64,000 nt of DNA from Zygotorulaspora mrakii. Taxonomy: Eukaryota; Ascomycota; Saccharomycetes; Saccharomycetales; Saccharomycetaceae. This document shows, piece by piece, positions 1 to 8,228 of this stretch. Below the pieces are notes generated by a model. It searched no databases, was not told where the DNA came from, and worked only from the letters and a program-made list of their open reading frames with translations. How positions within the stretch are numbered: position 1 is the first letter of the stretch; the number at the start of each line of letters is the position of its first letter. The stretch covers positions 1,178,001 through 1,242,000 of the forward strand of contig NC_050720.1 of the NCBI RefSeq assembly GCF_013402915.1. The letters run 5' to 3'. The position numbers were made by a program, and so were the translations under genes.

Positions 1-1
1 A

Positions 2-460
2 TTGCATGAAAAGGGCGTTAAGGGATTTTTCAAAGGCTGCACTTCCTCAATTGTAACCATCACCATGACCACGTCCATCATGTTCAGTGTCTACGAAAGC
101 ATAAAGATACACTGTGAACATTGGAAGACCATGAACGACTCACATTGGATCTCAGCACTAGACCACTGCGCAGGCCCTATTGGCGGTGTGGTATCTAAAA
201 TGATGACATTCCCTCTGGATACTGCAAGGAGACGTATGCTGATTGGCCATTCTCCGCTCGCAAAGGGTCTTACTACACAGGTGCACATCTATGAAAGTTA
301 CAAAGAAATGGGACTCCTTCGCATTGGCGCAACGATCCTCAGACGTGAAGGTATCTATGCACTGTACAGGGGAGTCACCATGGCACTTTTTAAGAGCGTA
401 CCGAGTACAACAATCTGCCTCTACAGTTATGAATGGTTTATAAAATGTATTTCCGGGTAA
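2..460 (+). CDS. TPC1: Mitochondrial thiamine pyrophosphate carrier, C-terminal part (5' end outside window)
   Basis: The frame is open at the left edge and ends at 460, so only about the last 152 residues are present. It is a mitochondrial carrier: the third-repeat signature P-L-D-T-A-R-R-R fits the family pattern Px[DE]xx[KR]x[KR] and is followed by the matrix helix and a last membrane segment. The stretch YESYKEMGLLRIG...LRREGIYALYRG resembles S. cerevisiae Tpc1, the inner-membrane carrier that imports thiamine pyrophosphate. Context agrees: Tpc1 is YGR096W and the following genes match YGR097 onward and the sister region YPR113 onward. Another carrier subfamily is possible because the N-terminal two repeats are missing, but order and similarity make TPC1 the best call. 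Confidence 0.85.
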   Translation: MHEKGVKGFFKGCTSSIVTITMTTSIMFSVYESIKIHCEHWKTMNDSHWISALDHCAGPIGGVVSKMMTFPLDTARRRMLIGHSPLAKGLTTQVHIYESYKEMGLLRIGATILRREGIYALYRGVTMALFKSVPSTTICLYSYEWFIKCISG

Positions 461-576
461 CACCCTACTTAAAATATAGTAATCTCGAAGAAACAAGCTG
501 AAGAGAACTAGAGGCGAAACAGCAAGATAACTGTCCCTGACTTGCGGAAGACATAATTCAGGATAGCATTCTAAGG

Positions 577-1221
577 ATGGCTAACGTTACTCCCCATGCT
601 GTAGTATGGTATATTCCTAATCAGATCGGTTACCTAAGGGTTCTTACAGCGCTCATATCATTTTTCACTATGCCGAATCATCCCATGTTCACAATGATAG
701 TGTATGGGATTTCTTGCCTGCTAGATGCATTGGACGGTACCATGGCCAGGAAATATAACCAGGTGAGTAAGTTAGGGGCCGTTCTGGACATGGTGACGGA
801 TAGATCAACAACATCGAGTCTCATCTGTTTTCTGGGCGTAATGTACCCCAGATGGTGTGTTCTCTTCCAAATTTTGATTTCTCTAGATCTGTCAAGTCAT
901 TACATGCACATGTATGCCAGTTTGACCGATGGGAATGCATCCCACAAACAGGTCGGCAAAGAGAGCTCGAAACTCCTACATTGGTACTATACGAGGAGAG
1001 ACGTCCTCTTCACTATCTGCGCCTTCAATGAGCTTTTTTATATGGGACTGTACCTCTACGGATTTAAGAGATTCCAGACGCTAGGCCTATCAATTGTACT
1101 AATATGCTTTCCTGGATACGTGTTTAAGCAAGTTGCAAATATAATCCAGCTCCAAAGGGCTGCTATGATACTAGCAACTTCTGATGCCAAGGAGGCAAAC
1201 GAAAGATCGAAGAAACAATGA
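577..1221 (+). CDS. PIS1: Phosphatidylinositol synthase
   Basis: A 214-residue integral membrane enzyme that joins CDP-diacylglycerol and myo-inositol to give phosphatidylinositol in the ER. The CDP-alcohol phosphatidyltransferase signature D-G-x2-A-R-x8-G-x3-D-x3-D is complete: D53, G54, A57, R58, G67, D71, D75. Length is close to the S. cerevisiae protein (220). Hydrophobic segments flank the motif, as usual in this family. The ATG at 577 is the first in frame. The gene follows TPC1 on the same strand after a 116-bp gap; in S. cerevisiae these are YGR096W and YPR113W on different chromosomes, so the adjacency is part of the interleaved pre-duplication order. Function is family knowledge; the catalytic motif is seen directly. 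Confidence 0.95.
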   Translation: MANVTPHAVVWYIPNQIGYLRVLTALISFFTMPNHPMFTMIVYGISCLLDALDGTMARKYNQVSKLGAVLDMVTDRSTTSSLICFLGVMYPRWCVLFQILISLDLSSHYMHMYASLTDGNASHKQVGKESSKLLHWYYTRRDVLFTICAFNELFYMGLYLYGFKRFQTLGLSIVLICFPGYVFKQVANIIQLQRAAMILATSDAKEANERSKKQ

Positions 1222-1319
1222 AACTATATAAACATAGACGAATACGTAAGGTTGCTGCATCGAATAATATAAATACACAATTACATCAAGTCAATTAACT
1301 GTAACTAGGACAGCCTCCA

Positions 1320-1327
1320 CACGTGAC
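1320..1327 (-). promoter_or_regulatory. Cbf1-type E-box (GTCACGTG on the minus strand)
   Basis: CACGTGAC reads as GTCACGTG on the minus strand, the Cbf1/CDEI consensus. It lies about 200 bp upstream of the ATG of the TLC-domain gene and about 100 bp downstream of PIS1. There is no AT-rich CDEII or CDEIII beside it, so it is a promoter element candidate, not a centromere. Confidence 0.4.
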
Positions 1328-1519
1328 GGGTTGATCATTGAGTGGTTTTCTTAATCTGAGAGGCCATTTTCTTTTTTTTCACTTTTGAGAAAACCAGATC
1401 AGCAGCATGATTAGACGGTCGTAACCCTTTTGTATAACAACTGGATAAAAGTTTTTCCTATCGCTACTGCTGTTTGGGGTTATTGTGTGCGAGATCTTCT
1501 CACTGGACTAGGTCGTAAG

Positions 1520-2419
1520 ATGCAAGATCTATTGGGCAGATTGGTTCGTTTCTTGTTGGCACTGCCTCAGCCAACAATAGTTGCCACGTCAATTGTTCCA
1601 TTTCTGAGTTCCAAGGAGTTGATCACTTCGGACTCAATTCTATCCAACCTTCATTCAATTGCCTACGTCGCAATATTTTACCAATTATGCTTCATTCTCG
1701 GTCAGTATGTTCTTTTCCCCCCAATTGCTGCATTCGTTAGCGATTCTGCTCACTCCAAGAGGAAATTGATTAACCAAAGTGCAGTTCATTTTGTCTCTTT
1801 GGTGCAAAGTATAGTGATTTTATACGTCTCTATCAGTTGTCTTGTGTCACCTCAATACTCATCGGAGAATTACACAGCTGAAGAAAGAATTTTCAATGAC
1901 CATCGCGACACTGAGATAGTTTGTGTCTTCGCTATTGGGTACTTCATCTGGGACATCTACATCTCGCTTTTCTACTCCACGCTGCCATTTGTGCTTCACG
2001 CTCTAATATCTACAGCGGTTTTCTGCATCGGTTTGAAACCTTACATACAGTACTACGCCCCTATATTCTTGTTGTTTGAGCTATCTAACCCCTTTCTGAA
2101 TATACGGTGGTTCTCAACAAAATATTTCAAGGGCACTAAGAACAAACTGCTGCTCATTTTCCAACTGATCAACAACCTATTGTTACTGCTAGTGTTTTTC
2201 TTCGCAAGAATTTGCTGGGGCTGGTATCAAATAGGAAAGCTCTTATACGATTTCTATCAAATTCATGATCAAACTGGTTTCCTCCTCTGCGAAACTATAG
2301 TCATTGTGACTGGTAACTTTATTCTAAATGTCTTGAACCTTGTGTGGTTCTCTACAATGCTTTCCATCGCAGTCAAGACGATCACCAACAAAAGTAGGTC
2401 CGTGAAAAAGACACACTAG
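1520..2419 (+). CDS. TLC-domain multi-pass membrane protein (YPR114W-like)
   Basis: A 299-residue membrane protein with about seven to eight hydrophobic segments and TLC (TRAM/LAG1/CLN8) domain features, including a VLHALIS helix and the FELSNPFLNIRW stretch typical of the TMEM56/YPR114W branch. S. cerevisiae YPR114W has about 315 residues and unknown biochemistry; the domain is linked to lipid sensing or trafficking. The gene sits between PIS1 (YPR113W) and RGC1 (YPR115W), matching YPR114W exactly. The open frame runs upstream of this ATG to 1415 through a TTG at 1430, with 30 extra hydrophobic residues, but 1520 is the first in-frame ATG. A five-codon uORF lies at 1407-1424. The start is therefore the least certain part. 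Confidence 0.8.
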   Translation: MQDLLGRLVRFLLALPQPTIVATSIVPFLSSKELITSDSILSNLHSIAYVAIFYQLCFILGQYVLFPPIAAFVSDSAHSKRKLINQSAVHFVSLVQSIVILYVSISCLVSPQYSSENYTAEERIFNDHRDTEIVCVFAIGYFIWDIYISLFYSTLPFVLHALISTAVFCIGLKPYIQYYAPIFLLFELSNPFLNIRWFSTKYFKGTKNKLLLIFQLINNLLLLLVFFFARICWGWYQIGKLLYDFYQIHDQTGFLLCETIVIVTGNFILNVLNLVWFSTMLSIAVKTITNKSRSVKKTH

Positions 2420-2903
2420 ACCGTTATATAGCAAGGAACAATTCGGTTTACGTAGTATAGGTAGGCGTTAATTGAGCGTGTTCGGACCAGAAACGCCAAC
2501 ACGCGGTATTTAAATGCAACCAGAGCTTCGTTCACACGCGCAACGAACAAGCGTTTCACTATTAAAGGGGCCCTTCGGTTACAATCAGGTCGATTTATTC
2601 CAGGGCAAGGCTGTCATCTAACCTTGCGATCAGTTATCTTGTATATCGGAGGCGCGCTTTTGTCTTTATTTGGGTCATCAAATTTAAATATTTTTTTGTT
2701 CGGGACTCTACACACCTTTTCTATAAATACAAAATAGCCATCAGTTGATCTGCTAAAACGAAAAATTATCTTTTCAGATAGTCTGTCGATTCTTTATTAA
2801 AGAGTCTAACCATATATTTGTTGTGATAGGTAAGGTGTGGCCATACCATATTCCGAATAGGATCTCTGGTAATACCGATCTAGGGTGATATAGGATTTCG
2901 ACT
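2420..2903. other. Intergenic region, RGC1 promoter
   Basis: No gene seen. It contains a TATA-like TATAAATA at 2722-2729, about 175 bp before the RGC1 ATG, and one AGGGG (stress-response-element core) at 2566-2570. Both are short motifs and may be chance. Confidence 0.35.
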
Positions 2904-5900
2904 ATGTCCGATTACTTCAGTCTGGGACAGCGCAATGACAGTGGTGGTAATTCGCCTGGTCTTGTTGCCAATGACCATGGAGATGCGGCATCGACCAAGT
3001 CTGGTGATTCCTATCTCTTGAATATATCACCTAGCGATCATACGTTAGTTGATTCTCACCCTGCACATTCTTATCAGTATCAGCAACAGTACCAGCAACA
3101 GATCCCGCAGTACCCGCAACAGCAGCATGGACAGTCGCAGCCAATGGGTCAATATCAGCATCATCACCAAAAGGCTCCCAGTACTATCAGCGGTATTAGT
3201 GCTATGGATGACCTCTCCCAGAGTGCTGCTATTAGAGACTCTGTGTTGCCTAAGACAGATCCGAAATCACCTTACTTTGTCAATGTTCCTATTCCTGTGA
3301 GCGGTTCACAGGAAGCTGCTTTTGCGACAAGCGCTGCAACGGGAGCGGCTACAGGCCCTGGAACACCTAGCGAAGAGGATGATCAGTTTGTCAGGGAGTA
3401 CCCTACCGATATTTTGATGGATAGATTTTATAAATGGAGAAAAATCTTGAAAGGGTTGATCATCTACTTGAGAGAAGTTGCTTATTCACAGGAACAGTTT
3501 GCTAGAATTAATTTTCAGCTGAAAGGCTCGGTAAAGTTTCCCTTCTTAACCGATATTGAAGATAGTACAAATAAACTATTTGATCCCTTATCAGCTAAAG
3601 GTCCTGCGAAAAAACAACAACCGGTTACATTAGCTCAGAAGAAACAGCAGCAGCAACAACAACAGCAACAACAATTGCCTAACGAGGTTGAAAACAGGCC
3701 CGGATTTAATGAAAGTGGTTTGAACGTATCGGAATATACTTTTCAGGCAGTCAAAACGGCCGAATCGGATGAGTCTTCTGCTGCATCAGGTTTTATGAAA
3801 TTTGGCTCTGGGTCAGTTCAAGATATCCAAGTGATTTTGAAAAAGTATCATCTTTCGCTGGCTAATCAACAATTAAAAGTATCAAAGGAAATTACAGGTA
3901 CAATGATACCAAAAATGGAGGACCTACGTAAAGATTTGCAATTGAAGATTAAAGAGATCAAGGAGTTGCATGGTGACTTCAAGACGAATATAAATGAACA
4001 CGTTGCAATAACGGGTCAATTTCTGACCAAGTACATCGCATCCGTCAGATATATGAATACCGCCACATTTGATGGCTCGGAGAGCATCAAACTTAATAAG
4101 AAGGGGAATCAGCTAAAACCAAAACATGATCCATATCTTTTAAAATTACAGTTAGATTTGCAATTGAAACGTCAGCTATTGGAAGAGAATTATTTGCAGG
4201 AAGCATTCATTAATTTACAAACATCTGGTATGGAATTGGAAAAGATCGTTTATGCGAGAATTCAGCACACATTGCAGAAATATTGTTTATTGATTGATTC
4301 CGAGGCTCGATTAATGATAAAAAATTTGTGCCGGGAACTACAACAAGGTATGCTATCGAGACCGCCAGCTTTGGAATGGGATCATTTTGTTTCGCATCAT
4401 CCAGCTTGTTTAATAAACTGGAAGTCAACAGATCCAATTCCGGTTCCTCGAAAGCTCTCTGATATCATTTACCCACAGATGAAATCGTCTTTGGCTAAAT
4501 GTATTCGAGCCGGTTATTTGTCAAAGAAATCCAAGTATTTGAAAAACTATAACAAAGGTTACTTCGTTCTAACTTCTAATTATCTGCATGAATTTAAAAG
4601 CAGTAATTTCTTCAAAGCGTCCGTTAACAGCCCAGGTGAAGCCAAGGATCATCAAAACGTGCCAATCGCATCTCAAAACACAGCAAAAACATCTTTGGTT
4701 CCCATAATGAGCATTTCACTTAATGATTGCATCCTCACAGAAGCATCAGACAGTAAATTTGTGATTGTTGGGAAGCCAACCTTTAATGACTTGGATCTGA
4801 GTAAGATTGGCACTTCTGCGAAGACAAACTTATCGTCCATGTCAAGCACAAATCATGTTCATACTTTACAGGAGGCACCAAAGAAGTTGACCAAATCGAC
4901 AATAGGTAAATTGCTGAAGGGTGGCAAATCCAAAACTTCATCTCATATCCCAAAAAAGGAGGACTCGGAAGAAGTGCAGGAATTTTATGCTGCGGCACAG
5001 AAGGAAGTCGACAAAACCGTGAACTGGGTTTTTAAACCGGCAAGCTCTAATCCAACCCCAGAGGATATCAAACAGTTTAAAAAATGGGCGCATGATTTAA
5101 AAAATCTAACTACTTTTAATGATACCAAGGAAAGATCCAGGTTCATTGAAGAACGTATTTTAAAGACCCAATCTCGTGTCAGAGGTAACCTTTCCAAAAC
5201 AAGTACTAGCAGTATTAGTTTACCTGCTATGAATGACTTCTCTACACCGAATACTAACGCATCCTCTTTCAGAAAGGAGCGTCCTGGGAGACCCCAATAT
5301 ATTCAACTCCAAAATTCTTCCAGTTTGGATTTTGCTCATGGTTCTAGGGTCAATACACCAGCAGTTGACGATAACGGCAATTTGATTACTGTTGCTGAAA
5401 GAAGATATATTCCATCTACATTATCGATGACTTCCCCAGGAATAGCATCACCTCATTCATTCAACTCCAATTCTAACTCGGAGGGCTCTAGCTCGAGAAA
5501 TTCGCTACTAAATGCTTCGCAACAGTTTCAACAACAGACGCCCTTGTCCAATAATTCAACAAATGAACCAGTCTCTGGAATAGTCGGTCATGACATGATC
5601 CCGAACACGGCTCCTGTGGTAAGTGGCACGCCAGTTAACAATTTGCGTCACAAAAGAAACGTATCTCAAACTCATTCATTGGGTGGGATGTCAGCACCAC
5701 CAGCTCCATTGTCTAATATCAGTTCACCAAAGAGCGTGCATTCCGAGGGAAGCATGGGTGGATATTTTTCGATACCCGTAAAACCTCACAGTGCTTCGCA
5801 AGGATCTACTCCCTTATATACTGATGATTCCCAGGGGCAACAGAACTCAATTTCTACAAACCCTAGCAGAACCTCAAATCTGGGAATGAGATCTGCTTCT

Positions 5901-6338
5901 GGCGGATATTCACCACAACAGTTGGGAATAATGAATCAAGTTTCATCTTCCGTGCCGAGATTCAAATTAAACGACCAGGATGTTCACCATCATGATAATC
6001 AGCAGGGTGATGTAAGCGCCCAGAAATTCAAAAAAAATGCTACCGCTGGAGCTTTACCTGCAGTCAAAGTCGAAGGAAATTTGAACGGTGGCAATTCTCT
6101 CTATATGAGAAGCAATCACAGTGCAAACAGTCTCACATCCAACCCTACAAGGATGCATCCTATTAGAAAACATAAAAAAAATGTATCATTCAGCTCCCTT
6201 AACAGTTTGATGTTTTCTAAGAAAGCTACTCCAGGTGGTACTCATATGACAGACCAATTTATGAGCGGCGGGATTCAGGAAGATGATGATGATCACGACT
6301 CTCAGTCAATCAAATTAAATCAGTCGATTTACTCATGA
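2904..6338 (+). CDS. RGC1: PH-domain regulator of the Fps1 glycerol channel (single ancestor of RGC1 and ASK10)
   Basis: A 1,144-residue protein with a low-complexity Q-rich N-terminus (about residues 45-85), a second polyglutamine run near residue 250 (nt 3648-3675), a long helical region about 300-480 like the family's BAR-like part, and a PH domain starting near residue 535 (AGYLSKKSKYLKNYNKGYF). A Ser/Asn-rich, probably phosphorylated tail follows, ending in acidic residues. In S. cerevisiae the ohnologs Rgc1 (YPR115W, about 1,080 aa) and Ask10/Rgc2 (YGR097W, about 1,146 aa) bind and open the Fps1 aquaglyceroporin; Hog1 phosphorylation releases them. Here a single gene sits where both would map, between YPR114W/TPC1-side and RRG8/ESP1-side genes. 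Length is nearer Ask10. ATG at 2904 is the first in frame. Confidence 0.9.
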   Translation: MSDYFSLGQRNDSGGNSPGLVANDHGDAASTKSGDSYLLNISPSDHTLVDSHPAHSYQYQQQYQQQIPQYPQQQHGQSQPMGQYQHHHQKAPSTISGISAMDDLSQSAAIRDSVLPKTDPKSPYFVNVPIPVSGSQEAAFATSAATGAATGPGTPSEEDDQFVREYPTDILMDRFYKWRKILKGLIIYLREVAYSQEQFARINFQLKGSVKFPFLTDIEDSTNKLFDPLSAKGPAKKQQPVTLAQKKQQQQQQQQQQLPNEVENRPGFNESGLNVSEYTFQAVKTAESDESSAASGFMKFGSGSVQDIQVILKKYHLSLANQQLKVSKEITGTMIPKMEDLRKDLQLKIKEIKELHGDFKTNINEHVAITGQFLTKYIASVRYMNTATFDGSESIKLNKKGNQLKPKHDPYLLKLQLDLQLKRQLLEENYLQEAFINLQTSGMELEKIVYARIQHTLQKYCLLIDSEARLMIKNLCRELQQGMLSRPPALEWDHFVSHHPACLINWKSTDPIPVPRKLSDIIYPQMKSSLAKCIRAGYLSKKSKYLKNYNKGYFVLTSNYLHEFKSSNFFKASVNSPGEAKDHQNVPIASQNTAKTSLVPIMSISLNDCILTEASDSKFVIVGKPTFNDLDLSKIGTSAKTNLSSMSSTNHVHTLQEAPKKLTKSTIGKLLKGGKSKTSSHIPKKEDSEEVQEFYAAAQKEVDKTVNWVFKPASSNPTPEDIKQFKKWAHDLKNLTTFNDTKERSRFIEERILKTQSRVRGNLSKTSTSSISLPAMNDFSTPNTNASSFRKERPGRPQYIQLQNSSSLDFAHGSRVNTPAVDDNGNLITVAERRYIPSTLSMTSPGIASPHSFNSNSNSEGSSSRNSLLNASQQFQQQTPLSNNSTNEPVSGIVGHDMIPNTAPVVSGTPVNNLRHKRNVSQTHSLGGMSAPPAPLSNISSPKSVHSEGSMGGYFSIPVKPHSASQGSTPLYTDDSQGQQNSISTNPSRTSNLGMRSASGGYSPQQLGIMNQVSSSVPRFKLNDQDVHHHDNQQGDVSAQKFKKNATAGALPAVKVEGNLNGGNSLYMRSNHSANSLTSNPTRMHPIRKHKKNVSFSSLNSLMFSKKATPGGTHMTDQFMSGGIQEDDDDHDSQSIKLNQSIYS

Positions 6339-6465
6339 TAATGAATAACGTTTAAGATTACGTTTTTTTTCATTCTCAATACTTCATTTAAATAAACAGC
6401 AATGAAACGAATATATATATAGAGTCAGTCCTTAAGGATTCTTAAGGATTTTTTAATGCATTTAA

Positions 6466-7092
6466 TTAGTTAGTTATCTTGTTTCCTAGCAAATGGAAAT
6501 TCCTGTTACAATAGAGTAAACCTCCAGTAGTTTTTTCCTCATTGACTAGGATATCCTCAACTTTGCCAACCCATATTTCGTGGTCACCAACCCTAAAGAC
6601 CTCTTTTTTCTCACAAAGAAGCACTCTTTCGGAATTCTTTAATATAGGGATAACTAGGTCACTTCCCGCTATTCTGTAAGTATCATAATGTACATGTTCA
6701 ACCAAGTTCTCGAAAGGTTTGGTGGGCGAGAAGGTAGAATCTGCCTCATTTTTGATCGCACCTTTACTGAAATTTTTTGCCAGTTCAATGGAAACTTTAT
6801 TGGGGATAAGCAGATGTATAGCGAAACAGTTCGTTTCATGCAAAGCTTCAGAAGTGAACGAAGGAAGCTGTAAATTGAATTGAATCAGCGGCTGTGGCTT
6901 CAAGGAAAGTGAGGTGACCGACGAAACGGTCAGACCTCGCAATTGACTATGAGGTACTGTATTCTTGCTTGCTGATGACAGAATCATTGCTTGGCTCGCT
7001 ATTTTCCCCATACTGTCCTTGAATTTCTCTTGTGTAATCAGATGCCTCGAGATGGTAGACTGGAATCGAACAAAAAGGGTATGCATATGCAT
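6466..7092 (-). CDS. Flavin-reductase-like (FMN-binding split barrel) protein, probably mitochondrial
   Basis: A 208-residue protein with hallmarks of the flavin reductase-like domain: LTVSSVTSLSLKPQPLIQFNL matches the conserved GlTvSSf-slSl-PPl core, with LAKNFSKG and the terminal CNRNFHLL also typical. Such domains bind FMN and often reduce flavin for a partner monooxygenase. The N-terminus (MHMHTLFVRFQSTISRHLI) is basic, hydroxylated and lacks acidic residues, consistent with mitochondrial import. The frame extends upstream to a GTG at 7104; the first ATG codons are 7092 and 7086. I know of no S. cerevisiae orthologue, and neither YPR115W-YPR116W nor YGR097W-YGR098C holds such a gene. It is convergent with RGC1 and divergent from RRG8. 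Substrate and partner are unknown. Confidence 0.75.
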   Translation of the reverse strand: MHMHTLFVRFQSTISRHLITQEKFKDSMGKIASQAMILSSASKNTVPHSQLRGLTVSSVTSLSLKPQPLIQFNLQLPSFTSEALHETNCFAIHLLIPNKVSIELAKNFSKGAIKNEADSTFSPTKPFENLVEHVHYDTYRIAGSDLVIPILKNSERVLLCEKKEVFRVGDHEIWVGKVEDILVNEEKTTGGLLYCNRNFHLLGNKITN

Positions 7093-7298
7093 ATTTGCAG
7101 CCACAATGATGAATATCGAATTTTAAGAAAGGATTGGGTACTTTGGGAGCAGTTCTCCTTATTTTTGTCTGCATTTATGTGGGGGTTCTTGTGACATTTC
7201 AAATTTCACTTGAAAAGGAGTTTCATGTAAATCGGAAAAGAAGAAGCCTTACCTAATACATAAAGCAAGGCCTATAGAGTGCTTTGGATGATTATGAT

Positions 7299-8168
7299 AT
7301 GGCAATGAAGTTGTCCATTACCGAGGGTGGGAAAAATTTGTTGGTCGCTGGAAAAGGACGTCGTGTGCCGCGAACTAAGCTTCGACAAGTACCTATTTTG
7401 CAGGTCCCAGTATCGCCTTTATTATCGAACTTTGAGAAATGGGCGGGCAAAAAGAGGAAGCTTTACTTCGAAAATGAAGAAGCATTGCTTTCGAGTGGTA
7501 TTCAGAATTATCACTTGGACAGGAATGTATTTGCCCAACTCTTAGCCTCACCCATGAGATGCGACAGAATCACACGACTCAAGCTCCCGAAAGACATGAT
7601 GATGCAACTGAAATTGATAAAATTAGAACCATCCTCAAATACAACAAAGTACTCAATTGAACTCGTCCCTCAAGGCTCACACTTAAAGTCTAACAGGAGC
7701 TCGTACGTTCCTAATAAGAAAGCTTTTCTACAAAAAAACATGGAGGCGGCTATGAAGTGGATTCCGCTTCCAGCATTACTTTCTGATATGAGACATTTCT
7801 CTGTAGCGGATGTAAAAATAGATAGGGTGAACTTTTTGAGTAACTATGAACAGGAGCTGCGAAAGATTTTGGACTCTAAAATGCCTCGATTGCATGGCAA
7901 CACGCCAAAGCTACAGAACTGGGACATTTTAGTATCCTGTTCGAACTCTTCTTTGAATTTTGAACTCAGTCAAGCGAAACTCGAAACCTGTAACGATTCC
8001 CCTCTATCAATAGTCAAGTTCAATTTGAGCAGTGTAACTGATAAATCTTGGACTACGAACTACCTCAAAAAAAATCAAAACCACTCACTCGGTATCGTTC
8101 TAAGGTTTCCACGAGATAAAGAAACAATTTACGCCTTGCGAAGTCTAATATGCTTCCATTCAACTTGA
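7299..8168 (+). CDS. RRG8: Required-for-respiratory-growth protein 8, mitochondrial
   Basis: A 289-residue protein placed exactly where YPR116W (RRG8, about 278 aa) is expected, after RGC1 and before YGR098C/ESP1. The early stretch SPLLSNFEKWAGKKRKL followed by a divergent, basic sequence fits the fast-evolving Rrg8 family, needed in S. cerevisiae for respiratory growth and mitochondrial genome maintenance. No catalytic motif is visible. The frame extends to a TTG at 7284, but the first ATG codons are at 7299 and 7305. The identification rests mainly on synteny, size and limited similarity. It is convergent with ESP1 (61 bp between stops). Confidence 0.7.
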   Translation: MAMKLSITEGGKNLLVAGKGRRVPRTKLRQVPILQVPVSPLLSNFEKWAGKKRKLYFENEEALLSSGIQNYHLDRNVFAQLLASPMRCDRITRLKLPKDMMMQLKLIKLEPSSNTTKYSIELVPQGSHLKSNRSSYVPNKKAFLQKNMEAAMKWIPLPALLSDMRHFSVADVKIDRVNFLSNYEQELRKILDSKMPRLHGNTPKLQNWDILVSCSNSSLNFELSQAKLETCNDSPLSIVKFNLSSVTDKSWTTNYLKKNQNHSLGIVLRFPRDKETIYALRSLICFHST

Positions 8169-8228
8169 TTGTACATTGATTTAGATATGCATTTCACTTA
8201 TATAATATAGATGATGTGCTATGCTTGT

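Noticed and set aside
1310..1330. CDEI-like GTCACGTG as part of a centromere
   Set aside because: No adjacent AT-rich CDEII of 80-160 bp and no CDEIII-like motif; the site is in a gene promoter.
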